Assembly (NCBI GenBank): GCA_041739345.1
Contig: JBGSNZ010000017.1
Span: forward strand, 39,412 to 103,411
Source of the DNA: DIGJ01 sp041739345
Lineage (GTDB): Bacteria; Bacillota; Clostridia; Lachnospirales; Lachnospiraceae
Length of the DNA: 64,000 bases
Reading direction: 5' to 3'
In this document: in pieces, positions 17,501-26,655 of the stretch
Layout of the letters: each line of letters opens with the position of its first letter
Position numbering within the stretch: position 1 is the stretch's first letter
Notes under the pieces: model-generated
Told to the model about the DNA's origin: nothing
Seen by the model: the letters and a program-made list of their open reading frames with translations, nothing else
Database searches by the model: none
Made by a program: the position numbers and the translations under genes

Positions 17501-19591
17501 ATGAGTTATCAAAGCATAATGAAGGAAGAAAACAAATCAATACTTGAGCGATATGAACTATCGATGGATCGTATCAAATTGATTGCAGAAGGTGAAAATA
17601 TATTACAGGCACCATATCAGGACTATTTCTTAAAAGTAGCCGTATTTTTCATGGATGTGAAAGAAGTTTCTGATCTCGTACAGATAGATCAACTGAAAAC
17701 CTGCTCATTAGAAGAATTAAAATTGTTCAATAAAAAAATATATTTGGATGTTGTGGGTGAGGCATATCAGAAAAGTTATGCAAATCCAGCCTATTCAGTT
17801 AAAATATTTGGGACAGAGTATGGGCAGATATTAAGCTTTTTATATACAGAAATTAGAGGAATTATTGCATATTCTTACGAGAATCGTTTATTTGATATTA
17901 CGATAGCTGCAGAACTATTTCTTGAAATATATAATATATTTGAGGATGAAGAAGACACGATTTACAAATCAGTTAAGTCTGCCATTTATTATTATATCAG
18001 TGATTACAGTGATGTAACTATAACCAAGCGAATTGGAGAAATGCTAGATCCACAATTATCGTTTGCAGTAGACATAATAATGAACCAGGATTTAAATGAT
18101 CTTCGTTATCTATATTTATTTGGTGAATATATCTCAGACAATGAAATAAAAATTGCCGAGTATTTAAATCACCTATCACAAGACAAGATTGATGCTATGG
18201 CGCATACTTATACCGAAGGTTATCGTTTGGGATTTGTAAACTATCGGATTAATTTATCTACAAAGTCAGTGGTTAATATACGTTTTCATGTTGGATTTGA
18301 ACGTATGGTAAAAGCAGCAATCACACAATTTGAGGCTATGGGACTTAAAACAACGATATACCGCGCTCCAGTAAGCAGTATCCATAAAAAGCAACATTTA
18401 AAAATAGGATTTCATAGTAGCAGTGCAAATAAACAATACGATTATGACCATCGTTTTGATCAGGCACTGTATCTAAATAAAGCACTAAATGATCGCAAAC
18501 TTGCTGTTGCCAAAGTCAGCTTAGAATCAATGAAAGAGATGGCGGCGAAGTTTGCTGGCCCTGCTGTGATTGAAGTGTTTGGTGAAACACCGTTTGCTCC
18601 TTTAAATAAAGAAGAGGCACTTACCCTTTCCGATAAACAGCAAAAATTAACCCTGGAATATCAAAGAGACTATGGAATTCTTTCCAATGATTATCTTAAA
18701 AATGATGAAATCAGCTTTACCATTATTGCATATCCAATACCAGAGATTGGAAAGGAATTTGAAGAAATCTTTGATGAAACAGTTAAGGTAAATACATTAG
18801 ATATGGATCTGTACGAAAGAATACAGAAAAATATAATTGATGCACTCGACCAAGGTGAATATGTAACTGTGACTGGGCGAGGAAAAAATAAAACGAATCT
18901 TTCCATTCATCTTCCAAAACTTTCGAATCCTGAAAAGGAAACCAATTTCGAGAACTGTCTGGCTGACGTAAATATACCAGTAGGAGAAGTATTTACCTCA
19001 CCTACGCTAACTGGAACGAATGGAGTGCTCCATGTGACAGAAGTTTTCCTTAGAGACTTAAATTTTATCGATTTGGAACTTAACTTTCAAGATGGAAAAA
19101 TAGAAACTTATACTTGCAAAAATTTTGAAAATGAAGAAGAAAACAAAAAATATGTAAAAGAGAACGTCATGTATCAAAACAACACATTGCCTATGGGAGA
19201 ATTTGCAATAGGAACCAATACAACCGCTTATGTAATGGGTAAAAAATATAATATTTCATCACTTCTTCCTATATTAATAGCGGAAAAGACAGGTCCTCAT
19301 TTTGCAGTTGGAGATACGTGCTTTCATATGAGTGAGGATATGAAAACTTATAATCCAGACGGAAAAGAAATGATGGCGAAAGATAATGAATGCTCTATTT
19401 TACGAAAGACAGATATGGAGAACGCATATTTTAACTGCCATACCGATATAACGATTCCTTACCATGAACTAGGAGATATCATCGTTCACAAGCCAAATGG
19501 TGAAACGATTGATATTATCTCACAAGGTCGATTTGTACTAGCTGGAACTGAAGAATTGAATATAGCACTTGATACATTAAATGTAAAATAA
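17501..19591 (+). CDS. M29-family metallo-aminopeptidase with a long N-terminal extension
   Basis: 696-residue cytosolic protein. The C-terminal half matches the M29 (aminopeptidase T/S) family, with VTGRGKNKTNLSIHL, DVNIPVGEVFTSPTLTGTNGVLHV and the metal-binding LPMGEFAIGTNTTAYVMGKKY followed by EKTGPHFAVGDTCF. Simple M29 enzymes have about 400 residues. Here about 280 extra residues precede the catalytic part, mostly helical and acidic, with no membrane segment. The start follows ATAGGGGAGAAAAATT. It is monocistronic between rnpB and purE. Broad aminopeptidase activity is inferred from the family; the role of the extension is unknown. Confidence 0.82.
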   Translation: MSYQSIMKEENKSILERYELSMDRIKLIAEGENILQAPYQDYFLKVAVFFMDVKEVSDLVQIDQLKTCSLEELKLFNKKIYLDVVGEAYQKSYANPAYSVKIFGTEYGQILSFLYTEIRGIIAYSYENRLFDITIAAELFLEIYNIFEDEEDTIYKSVKSAIYYYISDYSDVTITKRIGEMLDPQLSFAVDIIMNQDLNDLRYLYLFGEYISDNEIKIAEYLNHLSQDKIDAMAHTYTEGYRLGFVNYRINLSTKSVVNIRFHVGFERMVKAAITQFEAMGLKTTIYRAPVSSIHKKQHLKIGFHSSSANKQYDYDHRFDQALYLNKALNDRKLAVAKVSLESMKEMAAKFAGPAVIEVFGETPFAPLNKEEALTLSDKQQKLTLEYQRDYGILSNDYLKNDEISFTIIAYPIPEIGKEFEEIFDETVKVNTLDMDLYERIQKNIIDALDQGEYVTVTGRGKNKTNLSIHLPKLSNPEKETNFENCLADVNIPVGEVFTSPTLTGTNGVLHVTEVFLRDLNFIDLELNFQDGKIETYTCKNFENEEENKKYVKENVMYQNNTLPMGEFAIGTNTTAYVMGKKYNISSLLPILIAEKTGPHFAVGDTCFHMSEDMKTYNPDGKEMMAKDNECSILRKTDMENAYFNCHTDITIPYHELGDIIVHKPNGETIDIISQGRFVLAGTEELNIALDTLNVK

Positions 19592-19677
19592 AGGGTATTT
19601 ATTCTGCTTTACAAGAAATTTAGAATGGGTTATATTAATACTTGTATGTCTAGCATAAAGCATGAAGGAGAATAGTT

Positions 19678-20190
19678 ATGGCAAGAGTAGGAATTTTAAT
19701 GGGAAGCGATTCAGATCTTCCAATTATGAGTAAGGCATGTGAGATTTTGGACCGTTTTGGTGTCGAATATGAGGTAAAGGTTATTTCAGCGCATCGTATG
19801 CCAGATATCTTTGTTGATTATGCAACCAAAGCAGAAGAAAGAGGCGTAGAAGTTATTATTGCTGGTGCTGGTGGTGCAGCGCATTTACCAGGTATGTGTG
19901 CGGCATTATATCGTCTCCCAGTCATTGGAATCCCAATTCATACAAAATCATTAGGCGGAGTAGATTCTCTTTATTCCATCGTACAGATGCCACAGGGTAT
20001 CCCAGTAGCTACCGTTGCAATTGATGGAGCTGCCAATGCAGCAATATTAGCAACAAAAATGTTAGCAATCAGTGATCGAGCTCTTCGTGAAAAGTTAACG
20101 AACTATAGCAAAGAAATGAAGAAGGGCGTTGTAGCGAAAGACGACAAACTTTCAAAGATTGGTTATGTAGGTTATTTAAAACAAATGTAG
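19678..20190 (+). CDS. purE: N5-carboxyaminoimidazole ribonucleotide mutase
   Basis: 170-residue class I PurE of de novo purine synthesis, converting N5-CAIR to CAIR. The N-terminal GSDSDLP motif, the SAHRMPD motif with the catalytic His, GAGGAAHLPGM and the VATVAIDGAANAA segment are all present. The length is right. ATG 19678 follows GAAGGAGAATAGTT. It stands alone here, with no purK, purC or other pur genes adjacent, and is followed directly by a terminator. Confidence 0.95.
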   Translation: MARVGILMGSDSDLPIMSKACEILDRFGVEYEVKVISAHRMPDIFVDYATKAEERGVEVIIAGAGGAAHLPGMCAALYRLPVIGIPIHTKSLGGVDSLYSIVQMPQGIPVATVAIDGAANAAILATKMLAISDRALREKLTNYSKEMKKGVVAKDDKLSKIGYVGYLKQM

Positions 20191-20199
20191 AATAGAAAC

Positions 20200-20229
20200 A
20201 ATAGGCCGGATGCAAATCCGGTCTATTTT
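20200..20229 (+). terminator. Terminator of purE
   Basis: AATAGGCCGGAT and ATCCGGTCTATT (20200-20227) form a 12-bp stem with one G-U and a GCAA loop, followed by T's. Confidence 0.8.
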
Positions 20230-20279
20230 CATGTATAATAATAAATTTGAATTTTGATAGAATATGTCTTCTCAAAAAC

Positions 20280-20328
20280 GGTCAGTTGATTTAAGATAAA
20301 ATTAGGAACTGACCACTTTGGTTAGTCA
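20280..20328 (+). promoter_or_regulatory. Candidate TetR operator region
   Basis: GGTCAGTT (20280-20287) is inverted at AACTGACC (20307-20314). A second overlapping dyad, TGACCACTTTGGTTAGTCA, covers 20310-20328, just before the TetR gene. Repeated TGAC/GTCA half-sites fit autoregulation. No binding is shown. Confidence 0.4.
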
Positions 20329-20349
20329 ATGCCATAAAGGAGGGTTTTA

Positions 20350-20967
20350 ATGAATCTAAATTTTTTACTTTTACCACAAGACAGACAGCTTACTATAATA
20401 AATGCAGCCTTTAAAGTCTTTGCATTTAATTCATATAAAAAAGCACCGGTAGCAGAAATTGCGAAAGAAGCAGATATATCAAAGGCATTGCTGTTTTACC
20501 ATTTTAAGAATAAAAAGGATTTGTACTTATATTTATGGAAGGTCACCATTGAAACAACAAGAAAACAACTAGCGGAAGATAAGGTGATGGAAACCGGTGA
20601 TTTATTTGAAATGATGAAGCGTTCACTACATGGAAAATGTGAAGTGATGCGAAAGTATCCATATATGGCCGAATTTTCTTTAAAGGCGTACTATGAGCAG
20701 GAACCTGAAATAGCAGAACTGATACAAAAAGATTTTGCTCGATTGGCAGAGGATAGTCAGCGTAAGGTATTTGATGTAATTGATGTTTCCTGTTTTCCAA
20801 AAGAAGTGGATATTGCATATATGTATCAGGAAATGATCTGGGCTGCTGATGGATACCTCCATATGGCCTATGCAGTTGGAATACCGGACCCTGATAAGAT
20901 AGAGATGGAATTTGCCAGACTGATTGAATTTTGGAAAAGTGTATATAGAAAGAAGGATATTGAATGA
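20350..20967 (+). CDS. TetR/AcrR-family transcriptional regulator
   Basis: 205 residues. The N-terminal HTH reads IINAAFKVFAFNSYKKAPVAEIAKEADISKALLFYHFKNKKDLYLY, a standard TetR DNA-binding domain (about 12-58). The C-terminal helical ligand-binding domain has no family-specific motif I can use. It overlaps the next gene by 4 bases (ATGA), so regulator and hydrolase are translationally coupled. The dyads at 20280-20328 are likely its operator. The ligand may be an ester or lipid-like compound handled by the two hydrolases, which is inference. Confidence 0.88.
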   Translation: MNLNFLLLPQDRQLTIINAAFKVFAFNSYKKAPVAEIAKEADISKALLFYHFKNKKDLYLYLWKVTIETTRKQLAEDKVMETGDLFEMMKRSLHGKCEVMRKYPYMAEFSLKAYYEQEPEIAELIQKDFARLAEDSQRKVFDVIDVSCFPKEVDIAYMYQEMIWAADGYLHMAYAVGIPDPDKIEMEFARLIEFWKSVYRKKDIE

Positions 20968-21764
20968 ATGAAAAAAAGATTACAACAGCAAGGGGAAATG
21001 TCTATTATTGGATAAGCGAGGGTAGGAAGGATAATTGCATTGTTTTCTGCCATGGACTTACGGCTGACCATACACTGTTTGATATGCAGATAGAGGAATG
21101 GAGCAAAGATTATACGGTTATTACCTGGGATATGCCACTGCATGGAAAATCAAAGGAATATGATGATTTCTCAATTGTAAATGCAACAAAGGATTTAAGA
21201 CAAATCTTACAGACGGAGCAGATTGATCAAATTGTAATAGTAGGACAATCGGCTGGAGGATTTATAGCGCAGGCATTTATTCAGCAGTATCCAGTTATGG
21301 TAAGTGCCTTTATTGGAATCGATACGACTCCGCTTGGAATGAGCTACTATAAAAAGAGTGAGCTATTTTGGATAAAGCATTATGCAGACATCGCAAAGTG
21401 GTATCCATATGAAATGTATTGTAAGTTGGGGGCAAAGTCGGTCTCAGTAACAAAAGAATCCTACCAAAGCTTTTACGATTGTTTAAAAGGATTAGGGAAA
21501 AGAGGAATGCTTAAGGCAGCTGATTTGGTATATAAAGACTTTTTAAATTGTAAGGAAGTGGATATAAAGTGTCCTGTATTGCTATTGCTTGGAGAATATG
21601 ATCGTACCGGGTATGTAAAACGGTACAATGAAATGTGGGAAAAGCGTACTGGATTTCCGTTAAAAATAATTCCAAACGCTAGTCATAATTCAAACTTTGA
21701 TAACTATGTGTTTTTCAATGAAATAGTGATGGTATTTTTGGATAAAAATACACGTGGGAATTGA
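20964..21764 (+). CDS. Alpha/beta-fold hydrolase 1
   Basis: 266-residue cytosolic serine hydrolase. HGLTADHTLFD forms the oxyanion-hole region, the nucleophile is the Ser of GQSAGG (about residue 95), an Asp lies in LLLGEYDRTG and the catalytic His is in NASHNSN near the C-terminus. The triad is complete. It overlaps the TetR gene by 4 bases and is followed after 49 bases by a second hydrolase. The substrate is not predictable. Related families include lipases, esterases and C-C hydrolases. Confidence 0.85.
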   Translation: MNEKKITTARGNVYYWISEGRKDNCIVFCHGLTADHTLFDMQIEEWSKDYTVITWDMPLHGKSKEYDDFSIVNATKDLRQILQTEQIDQIVIVGQSAGGFIAQAFIQQYPVMVSAFIGIDTTPLGMSYYKKSELFWIKHYADIAKWYPYEMYCKLGAKSVSVTKESYQSFYDCLKGLGKRGMLKAADLVYKDFLNCKEVDIKCPVLLLLGEYDRTGYVKRYNEMWEKRTGFPLKIIPNASHNSNFDNYVFFNEIVMVFLDKNTRGN

Positions 21765-21813
21765 GATATCTTCTTTATTTTGAGTGTCGTTGATGCGGCA
21801 GATTGGAGTAATT

Positions 21814-22560
21814 ATGAAGTTTTATGAATTTGGAGAGCGAAGTAAGCCAGCCGTTATGCTGATACATGGTGGAGGCAATTCCAAATGGATGTTTGAGCGC
21901 CAGGCGAAGCTGATGAAAGATCAGTATCGCGTCATATTGCCTGAGCTAGATGGGCATGGAAATGAGTGTAATGTGATATATGAATCTTCCATTGTGGAAG
22001 CAGATAAAATTGTAGACTACATAAGATGCGAATGTGAGGGTAAGCTCTTTCTCATAGGAGGTGCTTCGCTCGGAGCGCAGATCGCGATGGAGGTATGTGC
22101 AAGGCCTGAAATAATGGTGGAGCATGCGATTTTAGAAAGCGGACTTTATACGAAAAGACCGCATCTTGCCAATCTAATCGCATCAAAGTGGATGATAAAA
22201 TGGATGATGGATCTATATCAATGGGAGTGGATGATAAAATGGTCATTTCATCAATATGGATGGCCGGAAGAATTGTTAGGAGATATCGCAAACGATGCGA
22301 TGAAACTTTCGTTTGTAAGCAATCGTAATTTGTATCATACCTATCTAAATTATGAAATGCCTAAGCGAATTGCCACCATCAATACTAAAGTTTTTCTGCT
22401 GTTTGGAAGCAAAGAAAAGAAGATGATAAAGCGGGATGCATTTTTGGCAAGCAGGCTTTTTAAACATGCGCGTGTTATAGAATTAAATGGATATAATCAC
22501 TGCGGTTTTAGTTTTTCAGACCCGGAAATGTATGTGAAAAAAATTCAAGAACTTATTTAA
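21814..22560 (+). CDS. Alpha/beta-fold hydrolase 2
   Basis: 248-residue serine hydrolase: HGGGNSKWMF oxyanion region, nucleophile Ser in GGASLGAQIA (about 87), and a late His in GYNHCGFSF. ATG 21814 with GGAG upstream is preferred to GTG 21784. It is only distantly like its upstream neighbour, so the pair is probably functional complementarity rather than recent duplication. It is the last gene before the island boundary repeat. Confidence 0.8.
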   Translation: MKFYEFGERSKPAVMLIHGGGNSKWMFERQAKLMKDQYRVILPELDGHGNECNVIYESSIVEADKIVDYIRCECEGKLFLIGGASLGAQIAMEVCARPEIMVEHAILESGLYTKRPHLANLIASKWMIKWMMDLYQWEWMIKWSFHQYGWPEELLGDIANDAMKLSFVSNRNLYHTYLNYEMPKRIATINTKVFLLFGSKEKKMIKRDAFLASRLFKHARVIELNGYNHCGFSFSDPEMYVKKIQELI

Positions 22561-22570
22561 ATATAAATAT

Positions 22571-22627
22571 GAGTTTTGCGACTTCTATTATTTCTTTGCA
22601 CATATTCTTGCACACATGGATGTGTGT
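22571..22627 (+). repeat. Left copy of the island-flanking direct repeat
   Basis: 57 bases that align along their whole length with 44569-44626, differing at about nine positions. Shared blocks include GCACACAT and the core CTTGCACACATG. Its 3' part, GCACACATGGATGTGTG, is also a small hairpin followed by T's, so it may serve as a terminator. Confidence 0.65.
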
Positions 22628-22682
22628 ATTTTTGAATTTATAGAAATCAGGTTACGATTAAAAAACGATTAGAAATGATATC

Positions 22683-22742
22683 GGAGCACCAATAGAAGTA
22701 GCTCGAGCGGAGAAAAACTTGTCACAAGAGCAAGAAATTTGA
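22683..22742 (+). pseudogene. Fragment of an XRE-family HTH regulator
   Basis: An open stretch reads GAPIEVARAEKNLSQEQEI and then stops. The part VARAEKNLSQEQ matches the start of many Lachnospiraceae XRE/HTH_3 regulators (LARAEKNLSQEQLAE). There is no proper start, and the rest of the HTH is missing. This is a decayed remnant. Confidence 0.5.
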
Positions 22743-22770
22743 AGACTTGTTTTATTTTAGGAGGTTAAAA

Positions 22771-22939
22771 ATGAAGAATAAAATAACTAATAAAGATGAA
22801 AGAGCAATTTTCATTGAAAATGTTGGCTACAGATTTGGATACAACAGTATTACATTTTGAAGTTATATATAGCGGATTAATATATAATAAATTTTCTTCG
22901 TTCGGAAGCTTTTTAGAAGAAGCGTATTCTCTGATGTAA
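22771..22939 (+). pseudogene. Frameshifted remnant of a small membrane protein
   Basis: ATG 22771 behind TAGGAGGT starts a 29-residue reading with KDERAIFIENVGYRFGYN, then stops at 22858. A different frame from about 22853 continues with EVIYSGLIYNKF and ends at 22937-22939. The first part resembles membrane proteins normally encoded beside small XRE regulators, matching the XRE fragment just upstream. A frameshift and loss of the middle make it non-functional. Confidence 0.45.
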
Positions 22940-22974
22940 GAACAATCAAAAATAATGCCCTACTTCGTAAAATT

Positions 22975-22988
22975 TGAAAGTAAATACA
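22975..22988 (+). promoter_or_regulatory. Candidate RpiR-family operator, left copy
   Basis: TGAAAGTAAATACA matches the reverse complement of the palindrome at 27594-27607 (TGAAAGTACATTCA) at 12 of 14 positions and sits just upstream of the -35 of the promoter at 23005-23032. Suggestive only. Confidence 0.3.
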
Positions 22989-23004
22989 GAAATCTGCGAT
23001 TTTG

Positions 23005-23032
23005 TTGTAATAAATGAATATGCCGTTATAAT
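23005..23032 (+). promoter_or_regulatory. Promoter of the left arm of the island
   Basis: TTGTAA (23005-23010), 16-base spacer, TATAAT (23027-23032), 41 bases before ATG 23073. Confidence 0.55.
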
Positions 23033-23072
23033 TAACTTAAACAAAAAATAATAGCAAGGAAAGTGAAGGAAG

Positions 23073-23948
23073 ATGAAAGACGAAATTTTAAACAATATCT
23101 CGGAAGTAGCTACAACAGGAAGCGAATACTCTGGCGATGAAGTTGAGCGATCAATCACAAATCTTGAATTTACAAATAGTGGTCGGTATCAGGGAGATAA
23201 TGATGGACCTGCATACGTAATTTATTCAAAAATCGGTTATAACAAAGCCTCCTTCGAGTTCAAATTAAGTCAAGTTAAATTAAATATGAGACGTAAGAGT
23301 GATCAGAGATGGACAAACAGCTACATATTCTTAGGTGTGGATGTCTATGATGAAAAGGAAGAATTCTTAAATTGCATCGATGCAGGCTTCTGCTATTCTG
23401 GTGATGTGCTAAATTGGCATCTTTTCTATAACCTTTTGAATACCAATCAGGAAGTATCCTGGTATGAATCATCGGTTGCTTTAGATGAGACACATGATTA
23501 CAAATTGATTTTAGATTGTTCCCAAAAAGATAATAGTGCAACAATAACGATCATCGATATCACGGATGGTAACAGGATGGTTGATACAGCAGAATTTGAA
23601 GTTATGTATGCTAAAAAGGATGGCAGCAACCTCAGTATGTATCAGGATTATGCGATTGATTATCCTGATAATATCAGAAAAGATCGTACAGGGGAAAGCT
23701 TCACAAAGGATTGGGAAGAAATCACATTATATAATACAAATGAAGGAATTTACCTGAATAATATAATAATTCAGGGTGCAAAGCTGTATACACCGGAGGG
23801 GGAATATATATGGACACAAGAGCGTACGAATGACCATTTTATGTGGCCAAGTACATGGTGTAAGAAAATGGATTATGCATGTACAAGAATCCAAAGACAA
23901 CAAATGAATAGTGAGCTTATACTGGATTTGGATATGAATCACGAATAA
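23073..23948 (+). CDS. Uncharacterised cytosolic protein, paralogue of the lipoprotein at 41949
   Basis: 291 residues of a family I do not recognise, probably beta-rich. It shares with the protein at 41949-42905 the segments DGPAYVIYSK-GYN, SYIFLGVDVY, a WYES/WWES stretch, TIIDITD-N--VD, a MY-KKDGSN stretch and an end reading LDLDMN. Unlike that paralogue it has no signal peptide: a TGA in frame at 23064-23066 prevents any upstream start, and the ribosome site GTGAAGGA fixes ATG 23073. It heads the left arm of the island with a DUF4127 gene and a CE2-type esterase. It may bind or act on the imported glycan. Confidence 0.7.
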   Translation: MKDEILNNISEVATTGSEYSGDEVERSITNLEFTNSGRYQGDNDGPAYVIYSKIGYNKASFEFKLSQVKLNMRRKSDQRWTNSYIFLGVDVYDEKEEFLNCIDAGFCYSGDVLNWHLFYNLLNTNQEVSWYESSVALDETHDYKLILDCSQKDNSATITIIDITDGNRMVDTAEFEVMYAKKDGSNLSMYQDYAIDYPDNIRKDRTGESFTKDWEEITLYNTNEGIYLNNIIIQGAKLYTPEGEYIWTQERTNDHFMWPSTWCKKMDYACTRIQRQQMNSELILDLDMNHE

Positions 23949-24000
23949 AAAAACAATGGGTAGACTATGTCTGCTGATTCGAAAAAAGGAAACATATAGA

Positions 24001-25506
24001 ATGTTGAAAATGAAGAAAATAGTATTATTGCCACTAGATGAGAGACCTTGCAATTATGATTTTCCGTATAAATTATTTCAAAGTGAAGAGTTAGAGATTG
24101 TAAGACCGGATTATCTGGGGGATAAGAAAAGACCGGCAGATATTGAACAAATAAAAACATTTTTACTCAAAGAATGTGAAACTGCATATGGAGTCATTCT
24201 GTCAGTTGATATGTTATTATACGGAGGACTTATTCCATCAAGACTGCATCAGGATAAATTAGATGTACTAAAAAATAGATTACAGATAATAAGAGAATTA
24301 AAAAAGAAGAATCCAGGGCTAAAGGTTTATGCATTTCAATGCATAATGCGCTGCCCAAATTACGATGGGAATGAGGAGGAACCGGATTATTATTCCCAAT
24401 ACGGTATACAGATTTTCAATGAGGGAGTACTAAAACATAAATGCAGTCTGGCAATGGCAGATGAGAATGAATTAAATCAGTTACGGATGCAAATTCCCCA
24501 GGAGATACTGACAGACTATGAAAAGAGGCGTGAGATTAACCGGAGCCTCAATATGGAGACGATCCAGTATTATAAAGAAGATTATATTGATGCATTGGTA
24601 TTTCCACAAGATGATTCTGCCCCTTATGGATATACGGCAATTGATCAGATGATGATCCGGCGCAGAATTCAGGAGGAAAGCCTAACGGATGAAATCCTGC
24701 TGTATTCGGGTGCGGATGAAGTTGCTCTGACTCTGGCATCCAGACTGCTCAATGACATGAAAGAAACCATGCCAAAGGTGTTTGTAAAATATGCATCAGA
24801 AGCAGCAAAAACTATGATACCTCTTTATGAAGGGGTACGGCTTTCTACTACAATAGGCTACCACATCCTGTCAGCAGGCAGCACTCAGGTGGAACAGAGT
24901 GAAAATGCTGATTTTATTCTGGTGATCACTGCGCCTGATTGTAATATGGAAGAGGCATCCGAACAACCGTCGTTAAGTCCGAATTATAATGCAGAGCGCA
25001 ATATGGCAGAAATAATCCGTTTTATTGCTCAACAGATTAAAATGGGTAAAAGAATTGCAATTGCTGATAATGCTTATGCCAATGGAGGTGAGCTGGATTT
25101 CATACGTATACTCAATAAGCATCATCTTTTATTTCAAATATGTGGTTATGCAGGATGGAATACCAATGGAAATACGCTTGGAACAGTTCTTGCTCAGGCT
25201 ATATATGACTATCATTACGGAGATACCAGACAGAGAAGAAATTTCTTGGCCGAGAGGTATTTAGAGGATGTGGGCTATTGCGGTTTCGTAAGAAAAAAAG
25301 TAATAGAACAGATTACAGATATGGGATATGATTATTGTGATATCAGTGATGAAGATACAGTTGTTGCAGATATGGTGAAGAGGGAGATTATTGGCTTCAC
25401 AAATCAGTATCTTCCTTCCATTGCAGATAAAGTTATAATTAGCCATGTCAGCATGCCATGGAAGAGAATGTTTGAAGTGAAATTGGATGCAGGAATTGAG
25501 ATATAA
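24001..25506 (+). CDS. DUF4127 family protein, copy 1
   Basis: 501-residue protein of the DUF4127 family, cytosolic (no signal peptide). Landmark motifs are LLPLDERPCNY near the N-terminus, SVDMLLYGGLIPSR (about 75-88), QCIMRCPNYDGNEEEPDYY, FPQDDSAPYGY, YSGADEVALTL, VKYASEAAKTMIPLYEG, IADNAYANGGEL, a GYAGWNTNGNTLG segment and the C-terminal MPWKRMFEV. Abundant conserved D, E, H and N residues look like an enzyme active site. ATG 24001 is chosen over 23956 because the first 15 extra residues have no counterpart in the second copy (32741). The function of the family is not known to me. The setting implies a step on the imported amino-sugar glycan. Confidence 0.85.
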   Translation: MLKMKKIVLLPLDERPCNYDFPYKLFQSEELEIVRPDYLGDKKRPADIEQIKTFLLKECETAYGVILSVDMLLYGGLIPSRLHQDKLDVLKNRLQIIRELKKKNPGLKVYAFQCIMRCPNYDGNEEEPDYYSQYGIQIFNEGVLKHKCSLAMADENELNQLRMQIPQEILTDYEKRREINRSLNMETIQYYKEDYIDALVFPQDDSAPYGYTAIDQMMIRRRIQEESLTDEILLYSGADEVALTLASRLLNDMKETMPKVFVKYASEAAKTMIPLYEGVRLSTTIGYHILSAGSTQVEQSENADFILVITAPDCNMEEASEQPSLSPNYNAERNMAEIIRFIAQQIKMGKRIAIADNAYANGGELDFIRILNKHHLLFQICGYAGWNTNGNTLGTVLAQAIYDYHYGDTRQRRNFLAERYLEDVGYCGFVRKKVIEQITDMGYDYCDISDEDTVVADMVKREIIGFTNQYLPSIADKVIISHVSMPWKRMFEVKLDAGIEI

Positions 25507-25518
25507 GAAAGGAATTCA

Positions 25519-26625
25519 ATGATACTCCAGTCTAAATTAGAGGGCAAAAATATGAATGAGATAGAAAAAAAGAAATATTATCCGGAGGAACTAAATATAC
25601 GTTTATCAGGCAGAACCCTATATCGTGACAGAGTGCTGTATTTATTGCATGCAGCCTGCTTTATTGAGTTCGAATTTGAAGGCTGCCAGTTGGAAGCAGA
25701 GTTTGAATCAGAGGGCGGCGGAGATGATTATCAGGCATGGATCGCAATCTATGTGAATGATATGGATCCATCCTATCGCCGAATCAATCTTAAAAGAGGT
25801 AATATAAGGTATCTGCTATGGGAAAGCGATAGACCAGAAAAGGTACATATCAGAATTGTGAAAATGTCAGAAAATCAGTATGCCTATACAGCTGTCACCA
25901 GGTTTATAGTGGATAAGGATGCAAGTATTAGAGAAACACCAGAAAAGAGAAGAAGAATAGAATTTATAGGCGATTCCATTACCTGTGGATTCGGGAATGA
26001 GGGCGAACCGGAGGATGAATTTTCCACCGGAACAGAAAATCCCCTAAAGGCATATGGAGTATTGACAGCGCAGAAACTGGATTGTGATTATAATTTGGTG
26101 GCTTGGAGTGGAATAGGAATCCTGTCAAGCTGGATACCACCAGAGGCAGAAGAGCCGAATACGGATAAGCTGATATCAACAAGGTATCCTTTTGTGGACT
26201 TCGAATTATACCAAAAAAAGAGATGGGTACCTAATGAGACCTATGATTATGAAAAGGACTGTTGTGATCTTATCGTGGTTAATCTGGGAACTAATGATAC
26301 AAGTTACACAAGAGATAATACTGAGCGCATACAAAGATTTAGAAAAGCATATCAGGAATTCTTACGGTATTTACGTCTAACCCATAAAAATATACCGATA
26401 GTATGCACCTCAGGAGCAATGACGCAGTTATTATGTACTGAAATTGAGAAAGTGGTAGAAACAGTACGAGAACAGGATAAGGATGAGCTCATTTCTTATA
26501 TGAAATTTACACTTCCGTATGATGAAGATAATGAAGGAGCGGTTGGTCATCCTTCCATAAGGAAGCATGAAGTTATGGCTGAGGAACTGGCTAACTGGAT
26601 CAGAAAAAATAATATTCTAAGATAA
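25519..26625 (+). CDS. CE2-like SGNH-hydrolase acetyl esterase
   Basis: 368 residues. An N-terminal beta-sandwich (about 15-140, with HAACFIEFEFEG) precedes an SGNH catalytic domain with block I FIGDSITCGFGNE (nucleophile Ser about 155), block III NLGTND and block V GHPS-RKH with the catalytic His. This layout is that of carbohydrate esterase family 2 acetyl esterases. There is no signal peptide, so it should deacetylate sugars after import. The start at 25519 follows AGAAAGGAA; ATG 25552 is possible. It is convergent with the RpiR gene. O-acetylated substrate is inference from the family. Confidence 0.82.
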   Translation: MILQSKLEGKNMNEIEKKKYYPEELNIRLSGRTLYRDRVLYLLHAACFIEFEFEGCQLEAEFESEGGGDDYQAWIAIYVNDMDPSYRRINLKRGNIRYLLWESDRPEKVHIRIVKMSENQYAYTAVTRFIVDKDASIRETPEKRRRIEFIGDSITCGFGNEGEPEDEFSTGTENPLKAYGVLTAQKLDCDYNLVAWSGIGILSSWIPPEAEEPNTDKLISTRYPFVDFELYQKKRWVPNETYDYEKDCCDLIVVNLGTNDTSYTRDNTERIQRFRKAYQEFLRYLRLTHKNIPIVCTSGAMTQLLCTEIEKVVETVREQDKDELISYMKFTLPYDEDNEGAVGHPSIRKHEVMAEELANWIRKNNILR

Positions 26626-26629
26626 AGAT

Positions 26630-26655
26630 AAGGGTATAATTTACCCTTTCTTTTC
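26630..26655. terminator. Hairpin between the convergent CE2-like and RpiR genes
   Basis: AAGGGTA (26630-26636) pairs with TACCCTT (26642-26648) and a T-rich stretch follows on the plus strand. It overlaps the stop of the minus-strand gene. Confidence 0.6.

Noticed and set aside
22771..22860. Functional 29-residue peptide gene
   Set aside because: Despite a strong ribosome site, the reading continues in another frame with sequence resembling the same protein, so it is a frameshifted remnant.
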